This document shows positions 1 to 6,077 of a DNA stretch of 6,750 nt, in pieces. The stretch is from positions 1 to 6,750 of the forward strand of contig CALALQ010000480.1 of NCBI GenBank assembly GCA_937925595.1. The letters run 5' to 3'. The translations under genes and the position numbers were made by a program. Under the pieces are notes generated by a model. That model saw only the letters and a program-made list of their open reading frames with translations. It searched no databases and was not told where the DNA came from. This DNA comes from an uncultured Demequina sp. (GTDB taxonomy: Bacteria; Actinomycetota; Actinomycetes; Actinomycetales; Demequinaceae). Every line of letters starts with the position of its first letter. Position 1 is the first letter of the stretch.

Positions 1-14
1 CAGGGCGACCCAGC

Positions 15-965
15 TCATCCGCTGAGCGGCGTGAGCACGAGGCGCCCGCGGAGACCGCCTGCGGCGAGCCGCTCGTGCGCGCAGGCCACCGCCGCGAGCT
101 CCAGCACGTCGGCGACGCGCGGGCGCAGGCGGCCGTTGGCGGCGAGCCCCGAGAGCAGCTCGAGCTGCGTGCCGTCGGCGCGGATCCAGACGTTGCGCAC
201 CTCGATGCCGCGCAGCGCGGGCGGCGCCGCGCCCGCGGCCACGGCCGCGAAGCGCCCTTGGTTGCGCACCGCGTCGAGCGCGGAGACGCCGAGCAGTGCC
301 GCGTCGAGGGCCGCGTCAGCCCCTCCCGGGTGTAGGCCGCGGACGGTGTGGCCGAGCTCGGCCGGCTCGACCGCCAGCACGTGCTCCGCCCCCAGCTCGT
401 GCAGCCACGGCGCGTCCGCGGGCGTGCGGACGAGCGCGATCACGCGCGCGGCGCGCAGGTGCGCGAGCGCGACGGCGAAAGCGCCGAGCGCACCGGCCGC
501 GCCCGTGACCAGCAGCGTCTCCCCCGCGGTGACGCCGAGCTGGTCGAGCGCTTGGAAGGCGGTCAGGCCGTTGAGCGGCAGGGTCGCGCTCTGCGCCGCG
601 TCCCAGCCGCTCGGGGCGCGCGCCACGGCGGTCGCGTCGAGGATCACCGCCTCGGCCTGGGCGCCGTGAGCGGCGTGCAGCCGGTCGCGCAGGCCGATGA
701 CGGCCTCGTCGGGCGCGAAGCGCGTCACGCCCTCACCCAGGGCGTCGACCGTGCCGGCGACGTCCCAGCCGAGCGTCACGAACGGGCCCGCCCGCATCAG
801 CCCGGCGGCTTCGAGGGCGCCGCCGCGCGTCGCGAGGTCGACGGGGTTGACGGCCGCGGCCTCGACGCGGATGCGGACCTGGCCCGGTCCGGGCTCGGGC
901 AGCGGCAGGTCGGCGAGCTCGAGCACTTCGGGGCCGCCGTAGCGGCGGAGGATCACGGAGCGCAT
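15..965 (-). CDS. MDR-superfamily zinc-free NAD(P)H:quinone oxidoreductase-like protein
   Basis: A 316-aa member of the medium-chain dehydrogenase/reductase superfamily, quinone-oxidoreductase branch. Seen: the N-terminal GroES-like catalytic domain opens with [11 protein letters not shown] (residues 7-17), has the AAAVNPVD motif near 36-43 and GWDVAG at 66-71; a Rossmann domain carries the dinucleotide loop GAAGALG at 155-161. The cysteines and histidines of zinc-binding alcohol dehydrogenases are absent, so a zinc-free NAD(P)H-dependent reduction of quinones, enones or similar electrophiles is expected from the family; the substrate is unknown. Length matches the family. The ATG at 965 is chosen because family homology begins exactly there, although the frame stays open upstream; the Shine-Dalgarno is weak (GTGAG just upstream). 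It is divergent from an HxlR regulator, which suggests control by that protein. Probably cytosolic. Confidence 0.9.
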   Translation of the reverse strand: MRSVILRRYGGPEVLELADLPLPEPGPGQVRIRVEAAAVNPVDLATRGGALEAAGLMRAGPFVTLGWDVAGTVDALGEGVTRFAPDEAVIGLRDRLHAAHGAQAEAVILDATAVARAPSGWDAAQSATLPLNGLTAFQALDQLGVTAGETLLVTGAAGALGAFAVALAHLRAARVIALVRTPADAPWLHELGAEHVLAVEPAELGHTVRGLHPGGADAALDAALLGVSALDAVRNQGRFAAVAAGAAPPALRGIEVRNVWIRADGTQLELLSGLAANGRLRPRVADVLELAAVACAHERLAAGGLRGRLVLTPLSG

Positions 966-1034
966 GGTGCTCACGCTAGGAAAGGAACTATCGTTCAGGA
1001 AGTAGGTACTCGAAAGTGCGTAAGGAGCGTTCCC
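966..1034. promoter_or_regulatory. Divergent control region with two candidate operator inverted repeats
   Basis: The 69-bp space between the oxidoreductase and the HxlR gene must hold both promoters. Two short inverted repeats are visible: GAAC-TATC-GTTC at 985-996 and AGTA-GG-TACT at 1001-1010. HxlR-family regulators usually bind small palindromes in such divergent spacers, so these are the natural operator candidates. A GATAGT on the minus strand (987-992) could be a -10 element for the oxidoreductase and would lie inside the first repeat. No convincing -35 box is seen on either strand. Confidence 0.45.
1022..1027 (+). promoter_or_regulatory. Shine-Dalgarno site that decides a GTG start
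   Basis: AAGGAG lies 7 nt before a GTG at 1035 and 16 nt before the next in-frame ATG at 1044. The spacing favours the GTG as the true start of the HxlR gene. Confidence 0.65.
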
Positions 1035-1427
1035 GTGCCGACGATGACCGCCCGCCAGCGCCGCGAAGCAGCGCGCACGCAGTACGACGCCTACCTCGCG
1101 GAGTGCCCTGCGCGCGAGGTGTTGCAGCGGCTCAGCGACAAGTGGGTGACGCTGCTGCTCAACGCGCTCGCCGACGGACCCCGGCGCTACAGCGACCTCG
1201 GCCGGACGGTCGCGGGTATCAGCCCGAAGATGCTCACCCAGACGCTGCGCACGCTCGAGCGCGACGGGCTCGTTACGCGCCGGGTCACGCTGCAGGTGCC
1301 GGTGCGCGTCGACTACGAACTGACCGCGCTGGGCCGCGACCTGCTGCCGCTCGTGCGCGCGATCAAGGACTGGGCCGAGCAGCACATCGAGCAGATCCAC
1401 GCGGCGCGTGACGCGTTCGACGCGTGA
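1035..1427 (+). CDS. HxlR-family winged-helix transcriptional regulator
   Basis: A 130-aa protein with the typical HxlR layout. [19 protein letters not shown] starts at Cys24, then the winged-helix core has [21 protein letters not shown] at about 52-72, the ERDGLVTR wing entry at 75-82, and a C-terminal dimerisation helix (about 108-128). Cys24, just before the first conserved helix, is the only cysteine; in the YodB/CatR-type members of this family an equivalent cysteine senses quinones and other electrophiles. Divergence from a quinone-oxidoreductase-like gene fits that role. The GTG start at 1035 has an AAGGAG at ideal spacing; starting at ATG 1044 would remove three residues only. It is expected to be a DNA-binding dimer that represses the shared control region. 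Family is certain; ligand is inferred. Confidence 0.93.
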   Translation: MPTMTARQRREAARTQYDAYLAECPAREVLQRLSDKWVTLLLNALADGPRRYSDLGRTVAGISPKMLTQTLRTLERDGLVTRRVTLQVPVRVDYELTALGRDLLPLVRAIKDWAEQHIEQIHAARDAFDA

Positions 1428-1443
1428 CGGCGGTCCTCACGCG
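1421..1443. terminator. Possible bidirectional terminator hairpin between convergent genes
   Basis: CGCGTGA (1421-1427) and TCACGCG (1437-1443) form a perfect 7-bp inverted repeat with a 9-nt loop, spanning the stop codon of the HxlR gene and lying about 19 nt past the stop of the peptidase gene on the other strand. The position suits termination in both directions, but no T-tract follows on either strand. An overlapping ACGCGT-TCG-ACGCGT palindrome (1411-1425) could form a competing stem. Confidence 0.35.
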
Positions 1444-1461
1444 GCTAGGGCGGGTGCGCGT

Positions 1462-3105
1462 CTACGGCGCGACGCTTGGTCGTGCGGCGAGCCCCGCACG
1501 CCCGAGTTGCGTCAACGTGAGATCGAACCCCTCCACCCAGCGCGCCCAGCCCTCCGTGATCAACGCGTTCACCAAGTCGTAGGTCTGGGCCTGCACCTCG
1601 GGTGCGGCGGTGAGGAAGTCCGCATGACGTAGGTTGACGTCGCCCGCGAGCATCATCCGGATGAAGCTCTGCGTGAAGAACCTTGGATCGGCCAGCAGCG
1701 TCTCGAGGCTCGGATGCAGATGCTCCTTCAGTGCCTTCGGATCGTGGAATCCGAGTAGCGCGGTGGCGGCGCTTCGTTCCTGCGCACTGCGACGCGCGGC
1801 CGGGGCCGCGGCGCCTCGCCGCCGAAGCTCCTCGCGCGCCACGTACGCTCGGTGAAACGCGTACTTGGAAATTTCCCGGGCCTCCGTCGACGGCTCGGCG
1901 TCCTGATCGGCGAGCCGGTTGCGCCACCTGGAGCGTTCCACCGCGAGGCTCTCGGACGCGCCCGAGACGCCCGACACGATGATCGCTGCCACCCGCGAAG
2001 ACCGAGCGATCTCGGCGGCGGCCCGGAGGCGGTCGAGCGCGACGGCGCACAGTTCCGCCGCGCGGAGCCCAGCGCTCGGGCTCCCTCCCCCACGGACGGT
2101 TTCGAGGAGTTCGATCGCGGTCTCGAACGCGAACGCGAGGTCTGCATCATCGGGCTCGTCGATCGTGAAGGCATGCTCGATTCGCTCGTCGTCGAGTTTC
2201 TCGCCGGTCGCGTCCACGATCAGCGTTCCGGACCGTCCGACGTCGCGCGGATCGATCGCTATGAACGGGAGATCGATCAGCGGCGTGATTTCGACGGCGT
2301 CGCGTGCCGGCAATCCGCTTCGCACGCCCGCGAACACGTGATGCACGGATGTCCACCCGTCGACCCGCACGTGAAACCGCACCGGCGACAGCAGGGGCAC
2401 ACGGGTCGGCCCGTGAAGCTCGAGGCGTGACCGTGACGGCTGGTCGGTGCTCCGCGGCGCCCAGCGGCGTTCGAGGGCGACGCCCGCCTCCGTGAGCACC
2501 GGCTCGAACGCCTCGTCTTGCATGAGAGGCGCGAGCGGACGTGCCTCGATCGACGTCGCGTCCTGTGGGTTCAACAGCCGGCGCTGGACGCCGACCAGCC
2601 GGTCCAGGCTGAACACAGCCGCGCCAGACATCCCGCCCCAGCCCGCCGGGATGTCGCCGCCCCACCGAGTGGGCTGCAACACGAGGTTGCCGTCCGGTGA
2701 GGTGTCCCACGGCTCGAAGACGCCACGGACCGTACGCCCGGCTTCGAGCAGTTCGTCGTCGACGACTTCCGTCGACCACAGCGGCCAGCCGTACATGTCG
2801 AAGGGCATGTACTCGCGGGCGCCGCCTTCGATGGCTCCGATCGTGACGGGAGCGATGTTCGCCCAACCGTTGCAGCGCCGCAAAGCGACGTCGGCCGCCT
2901 CGGACCGCCCGATCAGCTCCGCGGGCACCTGAGCCGAGGACAGACGGTGCCGAACGGCGAGCGGGCCGTGCTTGAGGAAGTGCTCGCAGGTGAGGACCAG
3001 CCCCGACGCGACGACGTAGCCGCTGGCCTGCTGCTTGCCATCTTGATGCACGGCAACGGCCCGATCGGCGTCAAAGCGAGCTCCAGACCAGGACACAACG
3101 GTCAA
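1462..3105 (-). CDS. Trypsin-like serine peptidase with trypco2 partner and unclassified C-terminal region
   Basis: A 547-aa protein. Residues 1 to about 200 form a chymotrypsin-fold peptidase: SGYVVASGLVLTCEHF holds catalytic His42, AADVALRRC holds Asp72, and GWGGMSGAAVF holds Ser160, so the triad is intact. There is no signal peptide, which points to an intracellular enzyme, unlike secreted trypsins or membrane-bound HtrA. About 210-310 reads as a beta-rich linker domain (HGPTRVPLLSPVRFHVRV onward), about 310-445 is helical and charged, and 452-547 ends in a probable winged helix (LVNALITEGWARWV then LTLTQLGRAGLAA); none of these could be assigned to a named family. The TTG start at 3105 overlaps the stop of the trypco2 gene; a GTG three codons in is the alternative. 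The substrate is unknown. By analogy with trypco-associated peptidases it may be a latent protease triggered in a conflict or stress response. Confidence 0.85.
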   Translation of the reverse strand: MTVVSWSGARFDADRAVAVHQDGKQQASGYVVASGLVLTCEHFLKHGPLAVRHRLSSAQVPAELIGRSEAADVALRRCNGWANIAPVTIGAIEGGAREYMPFDMYGWPLWSTEVVDDELLEAGRTVRGVFEPWDTSPDGNLVLQPTRWGGDIPAGWGGMSGAAVFSLDRLVGVQRRLLNPQDATSIEARPLAPLMQDEAFEPVLTEAGVALERRWAPRSTDQPSRSRLELHGPTRVPLLSPVRFHVRVDGWTSVHHVFAGVRSGLPARDAVEITPLIDLPFIAIDPRDVGRSGTLIVDATGEKLDDERIEHAFTIDEPDDADLAFAFETAIELLETVRGGGSPSAGLRAAELCAVALDRLRAAAEIARSSRVAAIIVSGVSGASESLAVERSRWRNRLADQDAEPSTEAREISKYAFHRAYVAREELRRRGAAAPAARRSAQERSAATALLGFHDPKALKEHLHPSLETLLADPRFFTQSFIRMMLAGDVNLRHADFLTAAPEVQAQTYDLVNALITEGWARWVEGFDLTLTQLGRAGLAARPSVAP

Positions 3106-3416
3106 TCCCGCCCGGTGACCACGGGGCCGCCGGTCTTCCGCCGCGGTGTCAGCGGCACGGTCAGCCGATGCGTGACCGCGCGACCCGTCCTCGCGCTGCC
3201 CTCCGCGTTCACGACCCAGAACTTGACGCCACCCTTGCCGCCCACCTCGCGCTCCATCGCCAAGCTCAACTCGACGAGGACCTCACCGACCTCGAAGCCG
3301 ATCTCCTGATCCTGGCCACTCGCCACGGACGCAGTGAGCTCTCGCCGCAGCTCACCGATTGCCTCCGCCAGGCTCACGGCCCCGAAAGCGCTCTCCCCGG
3401 ACATCGGACCAGGCAT
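3102..3416 (-). CDS. Trypsin-co-occurring domain 2 (trypco2) protein
   Basis: A 104-aa protein filled by one small domain that I recognise as trypco2, named for co-occurring with trypsin-like peptidases. Signature parts: SLAEAIGELRREL near 15-27, IGFEVGEVLVELSLAMEREV near 39-58, GGKGGVKFWVV near 59-69, and THRLTVPLTP near 81-90, followed by a short basic tail. No membrane segment or signal is seen. The ATG at 3416 has AGGA five nt upstream; a second in-frame ATG at 3404 has no ribosome binding site. The stop overlaps the TTG start of the peptidase gene, so the two proteins should be made together and probably interact. The biochemical role of the domain is not established; a regulator, inhibitor or adaptor of the peptidase is a reasonable inference. 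Confidence 0.85.
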   Translation of the reverse strand: MPGPMSGESAFGAVSLAEAIGELRRELTASVASGQDQEIGFEVGEVLVELSLAMEREVGGKGGVKFWVVNAEGSARTGRAVTHRLTVPLTPRRKTGGPVVTGRD

Positions 3417-3842
3417 GCGAGTCCTGCTTTCTGTCGATGTGACTCAACGCGATGCGCGCGCTCACAATGGCCTGTCCTGAGCACTTTGTAAAGGTCGAGA
3501 GGGGGTCTGGGCAGAACCAGGACAACGGCCCCAGGCGCCGCGGGGGGCAGCGTTCATCCCCATACGCGTGTCGGGCGTCTGGGTGCTGACGATGCCGGGT
3601 GCCTCGGCGCCGCCGATGGGAACCCGTGAGCGCGCCGGCCACACCCCACGCCTTCGCTGACCACGGAGTCACCGCACTCACTTCGACCGCGCTTCGCCGA
3701 AGCCCGGTCGCAACGACTCGCCGTCATCTGAAGTGTGCCGCAGTCGGTCGCTCCACCAAGATCCCATCTCCTGGCGACCGGCTGTCCCGCCTTGCGCCAC
3801 CGCTCTGGAAGGATCCTTGCGCCGAAAACCAGACTTTGCTTC
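3417..3842. other. Gene-poor intergenic stretch
   Basis: No gene can be supported here. Open frames exist on both strands, but they are arginine/proline/serine-rich, start without ribosome binding sites and resemble no family. Apart from the candidate promoter and an imperfect inverted repeat (GGCC plus TGTCCTG at 3469-3479 against CAGGACA, a 2-nt bulge, and GGCC at 3518-3530), I see no tRNA, riboswitch or repeat array. It may be decayed mobile-element DNA next to the repeat-bounded segment on its right. Confidence 0.5.
3464..3492 (-). promoter_or_regulatory. Candidate sigma-70-like promoter for the trypco2-peptidase operon
   Basis: On the minus strand TTTACA (3487-3492, five of six bases of TTGACA) is followed after exactly 17 nt by CATTGT (3464-3469, weak -10 with the key A and final T). 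It lies about 48 nt upstream of the trypco2 ATG. The -35 lies within a CTTT-GT-AAAG palindrome (3484-3493), and the -10 abuts the inverted repeat at 3469-3530. It is a pattern match only. Confidence 0.35.
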
Positions 3843-3985
3843 TCGTCCGATGCGGCCGCGACGCTTCCTGAGCGCGGGACGCGTCAGTCAACTGCGCGAG
3901 CGTCGAGAAACCCACGCTATAGGTGGAAAACTCGACGCTCGCGTGCCGGACAACCATGGGCTCTGCCCGCGCGCGCCTTCCATGC
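3843..3985 (+). repeat. 143-bp direct repeat, left copy, with 13-bp-arm hairpin
   Basis: This stretch matches 5511-5652 with six substitutions and one 1-nt indel over 143 bp. At its centre CGCGAGCGTCGAG (3895-3907) and CTCGACGCTCGCG (3931-3943) form a perfect 13-bp inverted repeat around a 23-nt loop; inside the loop CCAC (3912-3915) and GTGG (3923-3926) extend the fold. No T-tract follows. It begins the segment that leads into the recombinase remnant, so it is likely the 5' unit of that element or one of its ends. Confidence 0.85.
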
Positions 3986-4010
3986 GCTCCGACGACGCGG
4001 AAGGCGCATG
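3973..4010 (+). other. Overlapping alternative stems in the recombinase leader
   Basis: GCGCCTTCC (3973-3981) pairs perfectly with GGAAGGCGC (3999-4007), and CATGCGC (3981-3987) pairs perfectly with GCGCATG (4004-4010). The arms overlap, so only one stem can form at a time. They end about 20 nt before a strong AAGGAG. A leader or translational control element is possible. Confidence 0.4.
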
Positions 4011-4028
4011 CTGGTCGCTCCCGATCTC

Positions 4029-4034
4029 AAGGAG
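4029..4034 (+). promoter_or_regulatory. Strong Shine-Dalgarno before an out-of-frame ATG
   Basis: AAGGAG stands 6 nt before ATG 4041, but that ATG opens a 46-codon frame (stop at 4181) that is not the recombinase frame. In the recombinase frame the nearest starts are GTG 4049 (14 nt away) and ATG 4091. Either a short upstream frame is translated or the leader has suffered a small frameshift. Confidence 0.4.
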
Positions 4035-4090
4035 CGTGTCATGTCGAGGTGCTGCTCGATGCCGCTGGTCGTCGCCGGTCGCCCGCGACG

Positions 4091-4621
4091 ATGCCCGGGT
4101 TCCACGCGGGCCGTCCGCCGCGAAACAAGGGCCGCCGCTATCCGGCCGATCCACCGACCGTTAGCGAGATCGTCGCTGTGATGCGCCAAGCAGGCGATGA
4201 TCCGCACGGCCGTCGGCTTCGTGGGCTGATCGTCGTGCTGTGGCGCGCAGGCTTGCGGATTCACGAAGCACTTGCGCTCAGCGAAGCCGACCTCGACGCA
4301 CGGCGCGGAGCCGTGCTCGTACGCCGCGGCAAAGGCGACCGCCGCCGACACGTCGGGATGGACGACTGGGCCTGGGAACAACTTCAGCCCTGGCTCGATG
4401 CCCGCCTCGACATGCCAGTGGGACCGCTGTTCTGCGTCATCACCGGGCCGACTCGCGGACGGGCGTGGTCTACGGCCGCCGCGCGAAGCCAACTCCGGGA
4501 GACCGCCGCGCGGGCGGGCGTCCGACGCCGCTTCGCGCCACACGCCTCGCGCGCCGGTCCTTCACGCCCCGCACCTTGCCTTGGATGCGATAGTCCGCTC
4601 CTTGCGGTGCCTGGGGATTGA
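4091..4621 (+). pseudogene. Tyrosine recombinase/integrase, 3'-truncated
   Basis: The frame encodes the catalytic domain of a small phage-integrase-type tyrosine recombinase. Seen from ATG 4091: MPGFHAGRPPRNKG at the N terminus, LWRAGLRIHEAL with catalytic Arg56, LVRRGKGDRRR with the beta-hairpin Lys81, and GVRRRFAPH ending at His151, which is the first residue of the HxxR box. After HASR (151-154) the resemblance stops: the second conserved His/Trp and the nucleophilic tyrosine near the C terminus are missing, and the frame ends at 4621 with an unrelated tail. Without the tyrosine it cannot carry out strand exchange. Recognisable coding may extend upstream to GTG 4049 (VEVLLDAAGRRRSPAT in frame), so the start is uncertain. 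There is no N-terminal core-binding domain, as in other short recombinases of this type as I recall them. Its tail overlaps the start of the DUF429 gene by 20 nt. Confidence 0.8.
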
Positions 4622-5429
4622 CCTGGCGTGGGGTGAGGGTTCGCTTGCGAAGCCGGCGAATCGGAGCGGCGTCGTGGCACTTGAGCCCAACGGGCGCGTC
4701 GTCGCTGCTGGCTGGACGATTGGCCTGGATCAGACGGTTGAGTGGATCGAGGCCCATGCGGCGACGGACACGCTCTTGTTCGTGGATGCGCCGCTGCTCG
4801 TAGAGAACGACAGCGGGCAGCGCGTCGCCGAGCGACAGGTAGGCCAGCGCTACGGCAGATGGTGGGTATCTGCCAACTCGACCAACGTAAACTCGCCGCG
4901 GCAAGCCGGCGTGCACCTGCGCCAGCGACTGGAAAGCCGTGGCTGGCGTTACGACGACGGAGTCTCCGGACCACCGCACGACGGCCAGGTGCTCAGCGAG
5001 CGCTACCCATACACGGCGATCGTCGGGGCACCCGAACTCGGCTATCACGACAAGCGCCCCGCGTATAAGCGCGCGAAGAAAGGAACGAAGGCGGCGGATG
5101 CGTGGCCCGTGCGCGTCGCGGCGTGCGATGAGCTCATCCGGCGCGTCGCGACTCTCGTCGACGCCGAGGTCCCAATCGACTTGCTCTCGTACCCCGAGAC
5201 CGCCGCGCTTGTCGAGATGCCTTCTCCGACAGTCGCCGCGGACTACAAGCGCCGCGAGGACCTCCTTGACGCTGCGATCTGCGCGTGGACTGCAGCGTTG
5301 TGGCATCGCTTCGGCGAGCAACGCTGCCAGGTCCTGGGCGTGGTCGACCACGGCCCCGCCACGCGCCCCATCGCCTCGATCATCGCACCGGCACGACCAG
5401 AACAACGCGCCGTAGGCACGGGACACTGA
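4602..5429 (+). CDS. DUF429 domain protein (predicted RNase H-fold nuclease family)
   Basis: A 275-aa protein matching the DUF429 family end to end. Seen: RCLGIDLAWGEG at 2-13 with Asp7, LLFVDAPLLVEN at 58-69 with Asp62, QRYGRWWVSANSTN at 82-95, SERYPYTAIVGAPELGY at 132-148, and YKRREDLLDAAICAWTAALW at 215-234 with Asp220 and Asp223, then the IIAPARPEQR tail. The spaced acidic residues are consistent with the predicted RNase H-like fold and a metal-dependent nuclease; activity is not shown for this branch. I place the start at TTG 4602 because family members begin at this LGIDLAW segment; the frame is open further upstream, but that extension overlaps the recombinase in another frame and looks spurious. 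The ribosome binding site is poor, so translation may be coupled to the overlapping recombinase remnant. It is intact, in contrast to the broken gene before it. Confidence 0.87.
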   Translation: MRCLGIDLAWGEGSLAKPANRSGVVALEPNGRVVAAGWTIGLDQTVEWIEAHAATDTLLFVDAPLLVENDSGQRVAERQVGQRYGRWWVSANSTNVNSPRQAGVHLRQRLESRGWRYDDGVSGPPHDGQVLSERYPYTAIVGAPELGYHDKRPAYKRAKKGTKAADAWPVRVAACDELIRRVATLVDAEVPIDLLSYPETAALVEMPSPTVAADYKRREDLLDAAICAWTAALWHRFGEQRCQVLGVVDHGPATRPIASIIAPARPEQRAVGTGH

Positions 5430-5510
5430 ACGAGGCCACGCGGCATCTGCCGTGCGACTCCCGCCGGCTCACGCTTGACAAGCGGCGGCGCGACGGCGCG
5501 CAACACCTCT

Positions 5511-5652
5511 TCGTCCGATGCGGCAGCGACGCCTCCTGAGCGTGGGACGCGTCAGTCAGCTGCGCGAGCGTCGAGAAACCCACGCCATAGGTTGAAAACT
5601 CGACGCTCGCGTGCCGGACAACCATGGCTCTGCCCGCGCGCGCCTTCCATGC
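5511..5652 (+). repeat. 142-bp direct repeat, right copy, with 13-bp-arm hairpin
   Basis: Second copy of the 3843-3985 repeat, in the same orientation and about 1,668 bp away. Both hairpin arms (5563-5575 and 5599-5611) are identical to the left copy, while two of the six substitutions fall in the loop (5576-5598), weakening the inner CCAC/GTGG pairing (GTGG has become GTTG). Similarity ends abruptly at 5652 and no recombinase sequence follows, so this copy is either the far boundary of a 1.7-kb element or the 5' remnant of a second recombinase unit. It lies about 80 nt past the DUF429 stop and could also act as a transcript end. Confidence 0.85.
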
Positions 5653-5654
5653 AA

Positions 5655-5671
5655 CACGGCAGCGTGCCGTG
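5655..5671. repeat. Small perfect hairpin CACGGCA-GCG-TGCCGTG
   Basis: A 7-bp perfect stem with a 3-nt loop sits immediately after the right direct repeat, about 90 nt past the stop of the minus-strand small membrane protein. It could stop transcription from either side, but no T-tract is present. Confidence 0.35.
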
Positions 5672-5762
5672 GCCGGTGAACTGGCGAGATCGTCATCAAA
5701 CACGGTGTCGCCGGCGCGACTCGTCCGCAGCCGCGCGAGGTCATCAGAAGGCGCGCACGGGT

Positions 5763-5927
5763 TCAACGCGTCCGTTGGATGCTCTGCATCGAGCGATCCA
5801 CGTCGCGCTCCCACGCCTGTGTGCTGCGGTACGCGTAGAGGGCGACGACGGCGAGGGCGAGGATCAGCGCGGAGGCTGTGACCGCGCGTTGCAGCTTGCG
5901 GACCTTCGCACCGTTTGGCGTGCTCAT
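5763..5927 (-). CDS. Small single-pass membrane protein, 54 aa
   Basis: A short frame, MSTPNGAKVRKLQRA then a hydrophobic stretch and a charged tail, not assignable to a family. Seen: a basic N terminus (KVRKLQR at 8-14), one clear transmembrane segment at about 15-33 (AVTASALILALAVVALYAY), and a polar C-terminal tail with ERDVDRSMQSIQRTR (40-54). The ATG at 5927 is preceded by GAGGG four nt upstream on the minus strand, a credible ribosome binding site. The positive-inside rule suggests an N-in, C-out topology. No neighbour on the same strand is visible, so it appears to be monocistronic and transcribed away from the downstream epimerase gene. Clean coding sense with a TM helix and an RBS makes it more than a chance frame, but function is unknown. 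Confidence 0.6.
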   Translation of the reverse strand: MSTPNGAKVRKLQRAVTASALILALAVVALYAYRSTQAWERDVDRSMQSIQRTR

Positions 5928-6077
5928 ACGCCCTCATCGTCAAGACCGCAGCGCGACTTGATCCGACCCGTCGACGCAGCGCGCTGCGGACCGCATTTCG
6001 GACTACAGCGCAGGGTCTCGCGGACTCAAAAAGGACCGACAACCCAACTAACCCCAAGCGCGGGGGAACTGCAGCCC

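Noticed and set aside
966..1400. N-terminal extension of the minus-strand oxidoreductase frame across the HxlR gene
   Set aside because: The open frame reaches 1400 only because high GC removes stops; family homology starts at the ATG at 965 and the extension overlaps a clear HxlR gene.
1462..2932. Several long frames on both strands within the peptidase gene
   Set aside because: Arginine-, alanine- and proline-rich shadow frames typical of high-GC DNA; the peptidase frame carries the recognisable motifs.
3599..3871. Plus-strand 90-aa ORF in the gene-poor stretch
   Set aside because: GTG start without a ribosome site, arginine/proline/serine-rich low-information sequence, and no resemblance to a family; it ends inside the repeat.
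3724..3957. Minus-strand small ORF (MVVRHASVEFSTY...) whose first ~43 codons are shared by both direct repeats
   Set aside because: Of six substitutions between copies three are silent and three change residues, giving no sign of coding selection; the conserved part is explained by the hairpin, and the frames diverge after the repeat.
4556..4580. Possible frameshifted remnant of the recombinase C-terminal tail after the break
   Set aside because: Only a loose similarity of a CACGCCCCGCACC tract to codons for a His-Ala-Arg-rich tail; too short to support.
4272..4601. DUF429 frame extended upstream to 4272 as a fusion protein
   Set aside because: This part overlaps recombinase coding in another frame and shows no domain; DUF429 homology begins at the TTG at 4602.
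3843..5652. CRISPR array or IS element with terminal inverted repeats
   Set aside because: Only two repeat copies 1.67 kb apart, in direct orientation; no short regularly spaced repeats, no transposase, and no target-site duplication recognised.
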